Assembly: GCF_052324685.1 (NCBI RefSeq)
Contig: NW_027506984.1
Span: 107,001 to 171,000, forward strand
Length of the DNA stretch: 64,000 nt
Origin: Brachyhypopomus gauderio
Lineage: Eukaryota; Chordata; Actinopteri; Gymnotiformes; Hypopomidae
Direction: 5' to 3'
The position numbers were made by a program, and so were the translations under genes. The notes beneath the pieces are model-generated. The model was not told where the DNA came from, did not search any database, and saw only the letters and a program-made list of their open reading frames with translations. Of the stretch, positions 39,716 to 52,029 are shown one piece after another; within the stretch, counting starts at the first letter, position 1; every line of letters starts with the position of its first letter.

Positions 39716-42700
39716 ATGGTTCGCGAGAGGGTGGTGCAGAAAAAGTCATTCCAGCAGAGTCTGGATGACATCAAGGAGAAGATGAAGGAGAAACGAAACA
39801 AGCGTTTGGAGACGGCGTGTGCCGCCAGCCGCGGCCTGTCCAAACTCAAGAACAAAAACACGGGTAATGCGCGTTAATGCTCTTATGTTTTGTGGATCAT
39901 TTAAAAAATGAACTTGGAACACGCATGTGTCTTTGTTGCCTATGTATGACACAGTATGTCTAACGTTACCTGAACAGAAAAGTGCGCATGGCAACAATGC
40001 ATCGTGATGCTTAAATATTTTACACGTTGATGTTTTTCAAGGTCCTTCATGTTCTACGTGTTGATGATGCGTTCTGCTCGGAAGCTGAGTTTGCACTGCT
40101 GTCTTGTCTCCATAGCAACGGTGAAGCCGTTTGTGCTGAAGAGCGTGCAGGTTAACAACAAGGCCCTAGCTCTGGCCCTGCAGGCCGAGAGGGAGAAGGT
40201 ACGGCAAGCGCAGGGGGTCATCCTGCAGTTGAAGGGGGAGAGGCAGGCTCTTCTTTTCCACCTGCTGATGCTGAAAAGGACGCTGAGAAAAACCAGTGCG
40301 GAGACACACACACAGGTGAGCCACTCTGCGCTGTGAGGGACACTGGTGCAGGGACAGTCACATGGGTGATCCACTCTAGTGAGGGACACTGGTGCAGGGA
40401 CAGTCAAATAGGTGATCCACTCTACTGGGGGACACTATCAACTGCACTGAATAATTGTAAATATTCTGACAGATCATGAGCATTTGTGTGGACAAATGGA
40501 CACTCAAAACGTTGAAGAAGGACAAATAAAAATATTCCAGAAACATCTTAATGGTTTCTTTTTCCATTTTCTTTTTAGATATCTTCTCCAGAAAAACCAA
40601 ACCTAACCAGTCCTGGGTCCACCGGTCCTGGGTGACTAAAGTGTTTCTTCTGTATTAATAAATCCCACTGACAGCCTATAGATCAGGTTCAGCAACGACA
40701 AAAACTCCCAAGGATATTTTTCCAACCACCTGGTGTTGCAAATTAGCTTAAGCAAAGCAAGCTTTACTACATAGTCATGGGGAGACTTGAAATTCTAAGT
40801 GCAGTTCAGATGTCTTTGAGAACGTTACAATGAAAGGGTGTTGGGTCACTAACACAATGGGTCACTTAGTAAATCTCAGTATTCAGTCTAAAATTATCAC
40901 TGACATTTAGAGACAGTTGTCTTGTTGGTAGATTGCACTCCTCGCTTGTCCATAATTTTGTAAGGACTTTGGTTTAGGCCGGAGCCACAAGTGGAAGCTG
41001 TCACTCAACAGGAGCTCCGCCCACTGGTCCAGACCTGCTCTCCAGAAGCTGGTAAGTCTTCCTGCACCACTTCTAGCACCACCTTTGACCTTAAAGCAAT
41101 TCAGTGTGGCTGTAACTTCCGACTTTCTCAGACTCAGATCCTTGTGGACTTGGTGATGGACAGGCTTCTTTGCCGTTCTCTGTGGGAATGCGACGTCGGC
41201 GGGATGTAAGGAAGCGTTCGCAGCATGTGCGGAGGCGGAGCTCACTGTTTGACCCCGCCTCCGTAGGAATGTGCGTAAAGGAAGAGACGGAGCCCCCACC
41301 CTTGGACGCGAAGGAGGAATTTGACGACCGGCATGGCGAGATCATTCGTGAGACTGGCGCGTGTGTGGACACCACCTCAGCTACGGGGTGCGGGTCCGTT
41401 CATGACTGTTCCGGTGCGGGTTTGGACCCAGGGCCTCCTGAAGTCACAGCCGTCCAGCACTCCCCACCCGAGGCGCCGCAGCGGGATGTCTCCAGGCAAA
41501 CGAAGAGGAAACCCCGCCAGGCCGCCGCTCGCCCCAAACCCGATCGGGGCCGCAAGCCTGACCGCGCCCCTCTAAAAAAGCCTTGGGAGAGCAGCAAACC
41601 GCGCTCGCGCTCCAAGAGCCGGGAACACCCGCGCGGTGGGGCCCGCGGCCCCAGGCCACCCCCGGCCGGCGAACGCCTCGACTCCTCACTCTGCGGTGGT
41701 GGCAACGACACATTCGACTTCGACTGCGAAGAGGCGGTCCACGTCACACCCTTCAGAGCAGGGAGCAAAGCCTCGGAGAGCCAATCGGAGGAAGCCACAC
41801 CCGGTGCTGGTGCCAGTCCCTGTCCTGCTGCGCAGGTGGAGTCCAGTTCCTCTGACGAGGAAGCGGACGACAGCCTGTACGTGCCCGATAAGAAGATCAG
41901 ACGTGCTCGTAGCCCTCCGCCGCGGCGAGCACGATCCAAGCGAAGGTCCATGCAGGAAGCCACGCAGAAAAGGGGGAAAGAAAACACTCCAGTGAAGCAG
42001 CGCACCACTGCTCCAGAGCACACGGGTGAGCACACGCTGATCTGGTGTCAGTCTCCCAGCTTCTGAAGAGTGTTCCTAATTCATTTTTTTTTTGGTGGTG
42101 GGTTTTATTTTGCAGACGACAGCAAAATGTGTGCTGAAACCTCGGTCTCGCCTTTCCTGCAAGTGCACACCGGACTACATTTCCCACAATCCCCTGATAT
42201 GGACCTGCAGGTGATAGAATCTCCCGTATGTTCGCATCCTGAGAACTCCAGCCAGTCAAACCCAGGCCAAAAGAGCAGTAAAGGTAATCCCACATGCTAA
42301 AACAGCACTTCAGACTTCATCTGTGTGTGTGGTGCAACCAGAGGCCGTATATATATAATGGACAGTACATCACAGTTGACTCCAATTGTGAATTTTTGAA
42401 GCCACCAAGATGGCCGCACGGACGCTGCCATCTTGGATGCGCTGTAGAACCGGTAGGCAGGACAGTATCTCCGCCCCAACTCTGATCACATTCGTTAGGA
42501 TACGCCCACCAGTATAGACGGGGTCGCGCATACGGACTGTGCCACCTAGCTAGCTACTACTGATCAAAGATATTGCTTCACTTAACACTAGGACTGCAAA
42601 CGCCACGAAAAGCGACTGGTATTAGATGTCAACCAACGCAGCTATTAACTGTCAATCACCTTATTGCCACACCCCTTTAAGTAACACTTAATAACTTCTA

Positions 42701-44165
42701 TAAAATCTGTTTATCATAGAGAAAAACACTGGGAGAGATACTAACGCAATGGGGTCTTAAAGAATTGACAAAATATAATTGCTCAAAAAACTTATTTTAA
42801 GTGTAATAAAAATTCAAAGTTTCTCGTCCGGCCTGTTCACTTACGTGAGAATGGGCGGGGTTAAAAGTTGTACTGCAGCCAGCCACTAGAGGGCAGCTGA
42901 CTCACGGAGGCTTCACTTTTCACTCGTGTTGTCCAGTCCGCTTATATATACGGTCTCTGGGTGCAACTGACTCACGAGTGCATTATCACCAGTATCACCA
43001 GTCATAGTCAAATCGCTAGTCACGCACTTCCTCTGCCGACAAGGAAAGCAGATTTCATTTCTAACATGTTGCTCCTTTCACAGTAGACGGAGAATCTCCG
43101 ATGTCTATGGCCCTTGCTGGGGAGGCGGGGCTCATGATGATTGACAGTCCTTTGTTTGACCTCACAAACGGTCCGAGTCAGTCAGCTGAGCAGGAGAACG
43201 ACAGACCAGTGACGATGGCCAAGTGTAGCAGAAGAAAAGGTAATGTCCTCCTCTCTTCTCCTGTCACCATGGTGACCCTTCTGCACTTTAACGCAACTTT
43301 AACCAAATCTTCAGTCAACATGGCGACTTTGCTTTGACTTCAGTTTTGTAACTTCAGTGTCGCTTGGATTTTGTACTAGAAATAGTTAAATATACTTGTG
43401 ATGAAGATTTACTCACGTTTTTTTGCATTATACTTATTGCATTATATAAGGGGGTATATAAGTCCTTATCAGACCTTCCACATCACACATGTAATGTGTT
43501 TCTAGCATTGCATTTATATGCATGTATTTGCTCGTGTACACATATATGTGGCATTATGGTCAGGCGTGTTTCTCACTGCATTCGTGCACTACTTCTGTTT
43601 CTACAGGTGGGCTGGTAGTACGTTCCTGTCTGGGCTTGGCTTTGAGTGACGTGACAAATCTTTCCCCCGCAGCCTATCACAAAGCTCTGCCCGGTCGTGA
43701 CTCCTCCCCTGGGCCCGCCCGTAATAGACGTTGCACTGGTGCGGTGAACTACAAGGAGCCGTCACTCAGCTCGTAAGTCTCACTCATTCGTTTGATCCAT
43801 TGTGTTTGCTTGTTTGTTTGTTTGAATATTCATAACCAAGGATTATGTGTAAGGATTATTAGATTATTGGGATTATGTGTAAGGATTATTAGATTATTGG
43901 GATTATGTGTAAGGATTATTAGTTTATTGGGATTATGTGTAGTGGATTATTAAAGATATTTAGAGAAGGTTATTAGAGAAATTGCTTGGAATAGAGGTGG
44001 AAAGTGTAGTTTCTCTCACCCTTTTTTTTCTCTCTTAGGAAGCTTCGTCGCGGCGATAAATTCACGGACACTCAGTTCCTGCGTTCACCCATCTTCAAGC
44101 AAAAGACTCGGCGCTCGGTTAAATCCATGGAGAAATACAACGAGTCCTTCGTGGGCTGCCGCTGA
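39716..44165 (+). CDS. sgo1: Shugoshin 1, 9 coding exons, 661 aa
   Basis: Coding exons: 39716-39863, 40116-40315, 40579-40631, 40978-41051, 41132-42025, 42116-42283, 43084-43239, 43607-43772, 44039-44165. Phases join throughout (1986 nt). Shugoshin recruits PP2A to centromeres and protects cohesin from removal in mitosis and meiosis. The N-terminus [19 protein letters not shown], followed by the leucine-rich coiled coil ([18 protein letters not shown]), is the family's PP2A-binding/dimerisation domain. The long exon 5 is Ser/Pro/Arg-rich and disordered, with a VHVTPFR motif like the vertebrate protein. The C-terminal SGO motif [19 protein letters not shown] and [10 protein letters not shown] is complete. 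The ATG has a strong context (GCCATGG). A polyadenylation signal is at 44298. I see no lesion. Confidence 0.93.
40316..40445 (+). repeat. ~48-bp tandem repeat in sgo1 intron
   Basis: Three imperfect units built on GGTGATCCACTCTAGTGAGG and GACACTGGTGCAGGGACAGT, directly after the donor at 40316. Confidence 0.8.
42400..42440. promoter_or_regulatory. Paired inverted YY1-like motifs in sgo1 intron
   Basis: CCAAGATGGCCGC and, 12 bases after its core, GCCATCTTGG form an inverted pair with AAGATGGC cores, which match YY1 binding motifs. The adjoining 42480-42550 sequence is unusually CpG-containing for the intron. Confidence 0.35.
43845..43950 (+). repeat. ~31-bp tandem repeat in last sgo1 intron
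   Basis: Three to four units of GGATTATGTGTAAGGATTAT followed by TAGATTATTG. Confidence 0.9.
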
Positions 44166-44600
44166 ACATTTTGTTGTTTCGGGCTGCATTTAGTTAACTA
44201 TTTTCATCGTTTTTTGTATGGCATCAGAGGTTTAAACTAAGTGAAATTTGTAATGTAAATAGTGTAAGATTGCTACTTTTAATAACAAATCATGACTAAT
44301 AAAGTTTTTTTTGTTGTTTTTAAATGTTTTGTGGTTTTTTTTTAATGTTTTTCAGAGGTCTGCCATCTGTGAATTATTTTGGTGCCTTATAGCTACTTGG
44401 GAAAATGCATTAATATTCCATTCATTCCACAAAAACATGGACCCTGCTCATTACCATCTGATTATGATGGTGAGGTTGCAAAAAATGTATTGCAGATATG
44501 CTCTAGCATTTCCTCCCAATGGGAAATAAATCTTTGCATCAATTTGTCATGTCTTGTGTTCTATCAGGATGATCACTTTTCTTGTATTTAGAGAAAACAA

Positions 44601-44672
44601 GGGCTCGTCCGGGATTTGAACCCGGGACCTCTCGCACCCTAAGCGAGAATCATACCCCTAGACCAACGAGCC
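44601..44672 (-). tRNA. tRNA-Pro (anticodon AGG)
   Basis: The minus strand gives a full 72-nt cloverleaf. The 7-bp acceptor pairs GGCTCGT with ACGAGCC. The A box lies in TTGGTCTAGGGG. The anticodon stem TCTCGC/GCGAGA encloses the loop TTAGGGT, so the anticodon is AGG. The T arm is CCGGGTTCAAATCCCGG (B box GGTTCAAATCC). There is no intron. A TTTT pol III terminator follows within about 10 nt (minus strand TTGTTTTCTC). The gene sits between the 3' end of sgo1 and the rpl14 promoter and looks intact. Confidence 0.96.
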
Positions 44673-45139
44673 GTTGTAAGGGCTCTCCTTTTAGTGAAAG
44701 AGGTTTTCAAAATTGCCACGTATACTGCAAATGTATGGACGGGGAATTGCAACATTTGTTACTTTGCTGCCATCTAGTGGCCAGCTAACGGTTTGTTTTT
44801 GGAGCGGGTTTTCCATCCACCCCGTTTTTATGGATTTGGAAAATCCGAAAATAACTGAATGGAAAAATTCTGAATAAAAAAATTGCAAAAGGCTGTTTTA
44901 ATTTTGTAGCAATCACAATATCGCTCTAGCCAAAATATTTAGAAAGTAACAGGTTGTTACTTCATTCTCGGAAGGTTTATGTTGTTTGACTACATGAGAT
45001 CTTCAGAGATGTGCTGAGGAATTCATGAAACAAATATAGTGTAAAACATTTATTATATTTTTTATGGATAAAGACTCTAAACAGAGTTGGCCTATGTGTG
45101 TTCTATGAACATGAGAATTTCTTGTAATACTGGAGAAGA

Positions 45140-45233
45140 CTGTAATACGGACGCGCATGCGCACTGCTGGGCGGAAGAAGTATCAGCCCGGAGCGGAAGT
45201 GCAATCGTTCTTTTTCTACCACGGTCTGCCATC
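45140..45233 (+). promoter_or_regulatory. rpl14 promoter with NRF1 palindrome, ETS sites and TOP start
   Basis: GCGCATGCGC at 45153-45162 is a perfect NRF1-type palindrome. GCGGAAG occurs twice, near 45171 and 45192 (ETS/GABP type). The pyrimidine tract TTCTTTTTCTACC at about 45208-45221 fits the 5' terminal oligopyrimidine start of ribosomal-protein mRNAs, whose translation is controlled through mTOR. No TATA box. Confidence 0.7.
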
Positions 45234-47590
45234 ATGGTGAGTGCCACTAGATATACGGAAAATAAACCTCAATAAAGGTTGAGTTATTTGTCCTTTTTGC
45301 TCACTGTAGTCCCACGGTTAAAGCGATAATACACCTGGGTGTGATTTCAAACCTATTCGTGAAGTATTTGGCCGGTGCTTTTGCCATAAAGTTGTGTCGT
45401 TTCGGTCGGGTCTCCCAACAACGTGGTGGCCGAGTTGAGTCGCACTAGGCCGGACGAGTTTAAACGTGTTTCTCCGTCAAACCTCCAACGCAACAAGCTT
45501 TAAATAATAACACATAACACCCAATATGGCTGCAGGTGTGGCGTTCTGAGGTTCATGTTGTTAGCTATAGCTAATGTGGCTACCTCACTAACGCCACTAC
45601 ATGAAGTGTAGCTAGCTGGGTCGGCTAACGGGGGTTGGGTGAAACAGTTCAAACACTTTAGTACGTTTGAAGATAAATGGGGCACTCATGTTCACTCTTA
45701 GGTTGTTGATGATTTGTAAATAAATGGGGCACTCTTGTTCACTCTTGGGCTGTTGAATATTTGTAAATAAATGGGGCACTCTTGTTCACTCATTTTCACT
45801 CTTGGGCTGTTGAATGTTTGTGTCCAGCCTGGTTAGCTGTGCTGCACCTACACAGTCACAGTGTGTGTGATCTGGCAAACTTGGCTAACCAGCTGGATGT
45901 TTTTTTTTTTTTTTTTAACCAGGTGTTCAAGCGTTTCGTCGAAATTGGCCGCGTCGCTTTCGTCGCCTTCGGACCTCACGAGGGTAAACTGGTGGCCATC
46001 GTGGATGTCATCGACCAGAACAGGGTGAGAACCGTGTCATGATCACTAGTGTGTGCGCTTAATGACGTTTTCCTCTGTAAAATTTCAGTCACACAGAAAC
46101 GGCAAATCTCCAGGTGCAAGTTCCCCAAGCTCACGTTTGCTTGTTTGTGTAGGCACTGGTGGATGGGCCATGCTCTGGCGTGAAGAGGCAGTCTATGCCA
46201 TTCAAGTGTATGCAGCTCACTGACTACGTCATCAAAGTACCCCACAGGTAAGTCGAAGGCACACTCAGTCCTTCATACTCCTAGAGGTCTTATTTTAGTC
46301 GAGTAGCCAGCTAAAATTGTAGTAATCTTGAATCGGTTTCAGGGAAGTTTTGTTGTTGCACAAGTGGCTTTGATATAAATGTGTAAAGTGCTCTCATGGC
46401 TAGACTTACTGAGCTGTTCACGCTCTGATGAGGGTATTTGTAGGAGACTGTTCTTTAAATTTTGTTTCTTCATGCACATAAAATACCCTGCAAGACCCTC
46501 CATGACCTATTAATTTGCCAGGTGTATTTTTAGGTCCGAAAATCAGTGTAATTTCTTGCTTTTACATGTGAATGTTTGTACTCATGTTACATGTGAATAA
46601 GGCTGGCAGCCTGTTTTTGTTTTGCAAGGGTTTTTTTTTGTCTGTTTGATTAAAGAATAGTACTGTCCAGATAACGATAAACTAGTTAGAAACGGATTGT
46701 TTTAGTATTCTGAAATTGAATCAACATCTAGACAAACATTGTCAAACATTTCAAACATGTTCATTGTCAAACATGTTCAGTCAAATTTGAATTTTTGAAA
46801 ATTTGAAGTTTGAATCACTACAGTGGGCCAAAAATAGTTTTGTACAGTCACTTTACACCCATTGATTTGGTCACAAAAGCCATTACTTGCACTGCTTCAT
46901 AGTGGTCTTGGACTAAATGACTCTGTGGACAATTGGACTAAATGACTCTGAACCAATAAAGGGGAGTGTGGGGGGTTGATCTACTTCATGTTGGAAAGCA
47001 TCCTAGAACATGAATCCTCCCAAAAACACCACCCTCATTGATCATCTTCACAGTGCTCGTCAGAAGTATGTGAGGCGCGCTTGGGAGAAGGCAGAGATCA
47101 ACCAGAAATGGGAGGCAAGTAGCTGGGCCAAGAAGATTGAAGCCAGGAAAAAGGTAAGTCACTCCAGCCCCCCAGCAGGTGGCGCCACACGAGAGTGGCC
47201 ACGTCAGTCTTGTTTCGTCAGGATGGAGAGACGAGAGTGGCCACGTCAGTCTTGTTTCGTCAGGATGGAGAGACTATGAATCTGTCATTTAAACAAACGT
47301 TTAACCATCATCTTTAACTTGTTTGATCGTGTTTAATTTAGTCGTGTTCCCACTTTCACAGAGGGCCAAAATGACTGACTTTGACCGCTACAAGGTCATG
47401 AAAGCCAAGAAAATGGTAAGTGTGTGAGTTTTGAGGTCAGGTTTCGCAGTCCGTCCTCTTTTAGACTCTGTGGTGTTGGAGTGAAGATGCCCAACCTTGT
47501 TTTGTTTTGTCTGTGCAGAGGAACAAGGTCATCAAGCATGAGATGAAGAAGCTCCAGAAAGCCGCCTCCGCAGCAGCGAAGAAAGCCTGA
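45234..47590 (+). CDS. rpl14: 60S ribosomal protein L14 (eL14), 6 coding exons, 141 aa
   Basis: Exons: 45234-45236 (only the start codon), 45923-46024, 46153-46247, 47054-47153, 47362-47415, 47519-47590; all phases agree. eL14 is a structural protein of the large cytosolic ribosomal subunit. The protein begins [19 protein letters not shown] and contains [19 protein letters not shown] and [14 protein letters not shown]. It continues with [18 protein letters not shown] and ends in a short Lys/Ala tail ([10 protein letters not shown]), without the long Ala repeat of the human protein. The ATG followed at once by a GTGAGT donor is typical of ribosomal-protein genes. A polyadenylation signal is at about 47598. 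Intact. Confidence 0.97.
47190..47274 (+). repeat. Perfect 42-bp tandem duplication in rpl14 intron 4
   Basis: The unit ACGAGAGTGGCCACGTCAGT continued by CTTGTTTCGTCAGGATGGAG occurs twice without a mismatch, beginning just downstream of exon 4. Confidence 0.9.
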
Positions 47591-47604
47591 ATTCTCAATA
47601 AAAT

Positions 47605-49960
47605 TGTTTGACTTGTACGCCTCGACTCCTTGTCTTGCTTTCCGTTAGTAATCCTGCTTTACACAGGGACTATTAGAAGCTTCTCTATAGCCACATTACA
47701 CACTAGACTGTGCCACCCAAATTGGAAGATCAGAAAAACCACCTAAAGTCTGCAGATGAGATTTCTATCTTTAAATGGTTAAAGTTCCCCATGTAGTTGT
47801 TAAACCTGTAAGAACTCTGCAATGAGATAATGCGAGTCAAACAGAAAAGCAGCAAATTGTGGCACAAGAACACAGCTTGGATTGACTAACGTAGTATCTT
47901 ACCTATTTTATAAAAGGGACACGATGTAATTCAAAGAATAGGACTCTGTTCCAATTTGTTGGTTCTTTAGAAATGATTGTCCATTTCTTTTGTCCGTAAA
48001 ATTTCTAGTGTCTTCAGTTGTAAAAGTCATAGTGATAATAGTCATGTAACATGCAAATAACACTTTATGGTCACTCATCACTGGTGATTATTGCAGTGTT
48101 ATTTGTATAAGCAATTGTGGATAGAGAAGAATCTGGTCAGTTGAAGTATGTTACTTTAAAAAGTGGTTATTTTGCCACACTATCGCAGCTATGTGTGACC
48201 CAGACAGTTGGTGATGATGTAGTATAGCAGTCAGTTTTCATATGTGGTTGTGATATGAGTAAAACCTAATTCATTGTGCTCTTGTCCCACATGAGAATTG
48301 GTTTCTTAAACATCGGACACTTTTCCGATGTTCTAATGTTGGCCTTCATGCCATGGACTCCCCCTCAGCTCAGGTTATGTGCATCAGCATTTTAGTGTTT
48401 TTGACACTGAGGATCTAACAAATCTGCGGGAGCTGTGTTGCTAAGGCCACAGCGCGGCCACAATTCGTAAAGTTTGGTTAGTCACATTATTGAATTTATG
48501 CATTCAAGAATCATGAAAGGGGTTGTTATCCAGTACTAGGTAGAAGTTTGACTTTAAAGACTCGCAGTTGATGTGTTCAGTGCAGTAACACTGCACTAAC
48601 TAATGTTCCTCAGCATGGTTAACCTATAACAGCCTTCACTCTTGCAAACTGGGATATGCAAATTCTACACAGTCTTTCCTTGTGCTCATAAAGTACTGTT
48701 ATTAAAATGCTACAGCAAATCTACCACAGGATCAGTGGTCCCGTCTTGGTGGTGTGTTATTTAAGGAACCTGCTGAGTCTTCGCAGGACACTATTATCGG
48801 ACATCGTTTGGAGATGAAGCTTCCTGTCTTCTTCACGTTGATCTATTCTTGTCCACCTTTCTCTGGTACTGTGCTATTGAACACAGAGTAAAACAACCTT
48901 CCATTGACAGATGTCCTTTTTATGGGTAGGGTAAGAGTAATCTGTTGTTCTTTGTTTAGAGCTCAGATGGTTGATCCTCTGAAGAGTGATGAGAATGTTG
49001 GGACATCGTTATATAAGTAAGTTTAAGGTGTGATGCATGTCTACCCAAACTCATCAGTAAAGAATGGGAACTCTGTTTGGCTGTGTGATTTTACACCATA
49101 GCGTAAAAAAAACGTCACTTAAACCATACACCAATTAACAAAAATGATCAAGTTTATAACCAGGTCTAGGTCCAGGTTTTTCAATATCTCCAAGACAGCT
49201 GAGAACAGTGGTAACCTCATTAATTCAAATTCACTTGCATATTTGACAATAGTTACTGAATGAATAACAATGTCTTGCAGCACATACATAAATATATAAA
49301 TAGGTAAGAAAAATAGCTCAAAGAATAGAAAGAAAACTAGGATATTTAAATGCATTAATGTCATTTATTATTTTATTGTATTTGTTGAAACCTTTTTTTG
49401 TAGGTTTAAACTGAGACAGGTTTCATGTCTAACTTTATTTTGTCCTCAAACCTAAAGGCCCACAGCACACAGCATAAATGTAGCACCACCTCCACATCAC
49501 TATGCTGTCGGCCTAATGGGGGTAAGACATTCTGTCACTATGGGAAGGCTGTTCTACTTTTCTTAAAAGCGGAGGACAAATTTTGATTGCGGTGAAAAAA
49601 ATCACAATTGACAAAATATGGCACATTTGCATTTGTGCTGCACTCGTCACGGACTACTGTGCTGGGCGCCTACTTCTCCACGTACCGGTATGATTTTCCC
49701 TCGTTTAGTTGTTCCCTTACGCCACTATTGGTCAACACCGTGAGCGCTCAGCCAGCCTCGCTGTGACTGAGATGTTATGACACTAGACTATCCTGTCCTA
49801 GTAACAGCGGCCCTAATCTCTTCCTTATTTTGATCAACCAAACTGTGGATATTCACTATGGTTTCCAAGTGTTCTACAGCACAACAGGCGTCTAAAAACT
49901 AATTATAATTCATAAACCCTCGCTGGTGAAGTACTTTCTCTGAAGAGCCAGATCTTCACT
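47605..49960. other. Intergenic, nothing recognised
   Basis: No supported exon, RNA gene or clear transposon between rpl14 and the retroviral-type LTR. Confidence 0.4.
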
Positions 49961-49966
49961 CAGGAA

Positions 49967-50951
49967 GTCCCATCTGGGTCGCCAAAATTGTCATAGAAAT
50001 TCTCCGTCACAACAACCAGGGTCTCTCTGTAGGAAGAGTTACAAGCGCTCGGAGAGTGTCAGTCAGTGAAAGCAACACACACACAGAATGGTTACTTCTC
50101 CAAAATCACTCTAGATTATTGCTCATGCCACCAGTCATTATATACCATGAGGGCTGGCTGGTCATGTGTTACAAAGTCATTACAAAATCATATGATTTAC
50201 AGTCATAAATGATATACATGTTAGTACCAAATATAAGAATAAATTCTGCACTCTTAGGGAAACTTACTCTTGTCGGGCACAGGTCTTCTGTCTGGAACAG
50301 GTCTTCTGTCTGGAACATGTCTCCATTCCTGCCTTCTCCCTGTCTAGTCCCCTTGACCCAGAGGGTGACCTTAAACATCCTCATTTGGTCGTACGCGATG
50401 TTAAAAAATACTCTTAGGAAAGTAGAGTTTGAGCTTTTTCTATAACATGATCCTTCAGCAGAGCACTGCTTCCTTCCTGAATTTCCTGGATTATTGAGGT
50501 CCAGGTTCAGCTTTCTCAGGTGTAATGAGAGGTTTGACCTCAGAGCTGAACAGAGCATAATAATTTACCTGAGTACAAATTCTAACACAGTGCTCACAAC
50601 TACAGAGACCTCTACTCAGATCGAAGTCATATAACAAAAATCTTTTAGTATTGCAGAGCAATTGTTTGATGAAAAAGAGCAACACATCAGAGTTCAGTCT
50701 TTTAACCTTGTAACATTTATTAAATCTTACAAAGATCTTTGCAGAGCAGCAAAGGTGCACACAGACTATCTGCAGCACACCTAATGCAGCTCTGACTAAA
50801 CTAAGTTCTCACAGAGTCTTTTGTCTCCGTGAGAGTAGCCCCCACAATAGTTACTCACACCTGCTACCTTATCAGAATGTGAGTGTGGGATCTGCCAGTC
50901 ACACCATGTCCTAGCTCAACTATTTTCTTGTACTCTTCCATTCACCCCACA
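49967..50951 (-). mobile_element. Endogenous-retrovirus-type LTR plus primer-binding site
   Basis: Read on the minus strand, an LTR of about 963 bp begins TGTGGGGTGAATGG (50951) and ends TTTCTATGACA (49989). It has a TATATAA box near 50145. The end is followed after a few bases by TGGCGACCCAGATGGGAC (49984-49967), an 18-nt primer-binding site of the type complementary to a tRNA 3' end, possibly Arg. An 18-bp direct repeat (GTCTTCTGTCTGGAACAG) lies in the upstream part. I see no gag, pol or env after the PBS, so this is a truncated 5' end. The edges follow from TG...CA and the PBS, not from a second LTR. Confidence 0.6.
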
Positions 50952-51464
50952 ATCTAGTTTTCTGCAGAACAATATTACAGTTAACTCTTCAATAGATAGT
51001 TAGCTTATAATCAACATCATGAGGATCTCTCATTGAACTTATAATTCCCACCATATGCACAGCTAAGATCGTGGCAACATATACAAAGAACAACCACTCT
51101 AAACCAAGGTAATCCAGAAGTTGATGGAAGTGAGCAAGGTGAGCTCAGGGAGCTCCTCTTCCTGCAGTAATGAGGCTAATGAGGCTGCAGTGAGACACAA
51201 ATTTGATTATATTAAGTTTTACGTCCCTTTCCTCATCATATAGTTACTGAATTTTCTTCGACATTGTCTTTCTGGACGGTAGTTCGTAACTTGCATCTGT
51301 TGACGCAATGTGTAGCGCTTCTTGTAAAGCCTTTATCTAGGACCACAGAGCAAACAACACTGCAAATAATGTGACGCGTCATGTATAAACGCGTGCGGAG
51401 TCGCGCGCTACGGCCACTGGCGAACGTTTAATCCAGTCTTAATGGTCCAATGAAGGTAATTTAA

Positions 51465-51960
51465 AAACCAGGACATTTCCACACTTAAAAAAAACCGGGA
51501 CGCCATGGACAGGATGTGAAATACGGACATGTCCCGGGAAATACGGACGTTTGGTCAACCTATCGTACTAGTAATACATTTAGCAGCTAAGTTATCATTA
51601 CTGACCTGCGCGTTAGCCCCAACATGTTTTGCGTTGAGGTGGTAACGAAGGGTGGAAGTGCTCCTGTGATAAGCGAACTCCTTCCTGCATAAAGTGCAAA
51701 TAACACTGTTTGTGTTTGTACTTCCATCTGGAAGTTTCTTATATTAAAATTTCCCATCCACCAGCGTAGCCTCTTCAGTAATCTCCATCATGATCTTATT
51801 GTGCGTTCATATAATCTGTATGTCTGGAACTTGTGCACTGAGAAACATTCAACGGTGCAAAAGTGACAAATGCGTTAAAATGCATTTTTTAGTGCGTTAA
51901 TTTTCCTGTAATTAATTAATCGAAATTAACGTGGTAAAGTCCCACGACTAATATATATAT
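51465..51960. mobile_element. hAT-type termini/remnants left of the first gene copy
   Basis: A CGGGACA...GGACGTTTGGTCAACC terminus ends near 51563. A second remnant ends with GTGCGTTAATTTTCCTG and AAATTAACGTGGTAAAGTCC near 51945. Both are typical of fish hAT ends. A Cys-His-like fragment of the DNA-binding finger may lie in between. Confidence 0.45.
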
Positions 51961-52029
51961 AATAATCTCTCTATATGGCTCTGCTGCTAACTAGCAGGCA
52001 CACGAGCTAAAAGCTCACGAGACTAATTC

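Noticed and set aside
41400-42035. 211-codon minus-strand frame opposite the large sgo1 exon
   Set aside because: Shadow of the GC-rich plus-strand exon, which has correct splice phases and known motifs.
47054-47280. 89-codon single-frame ORF starting in the rpl14 intron
   Set aside because: Only 47054-47153 is rpl14 exon 4; the rest reads through the donor into an intronic 42-bp duplication.
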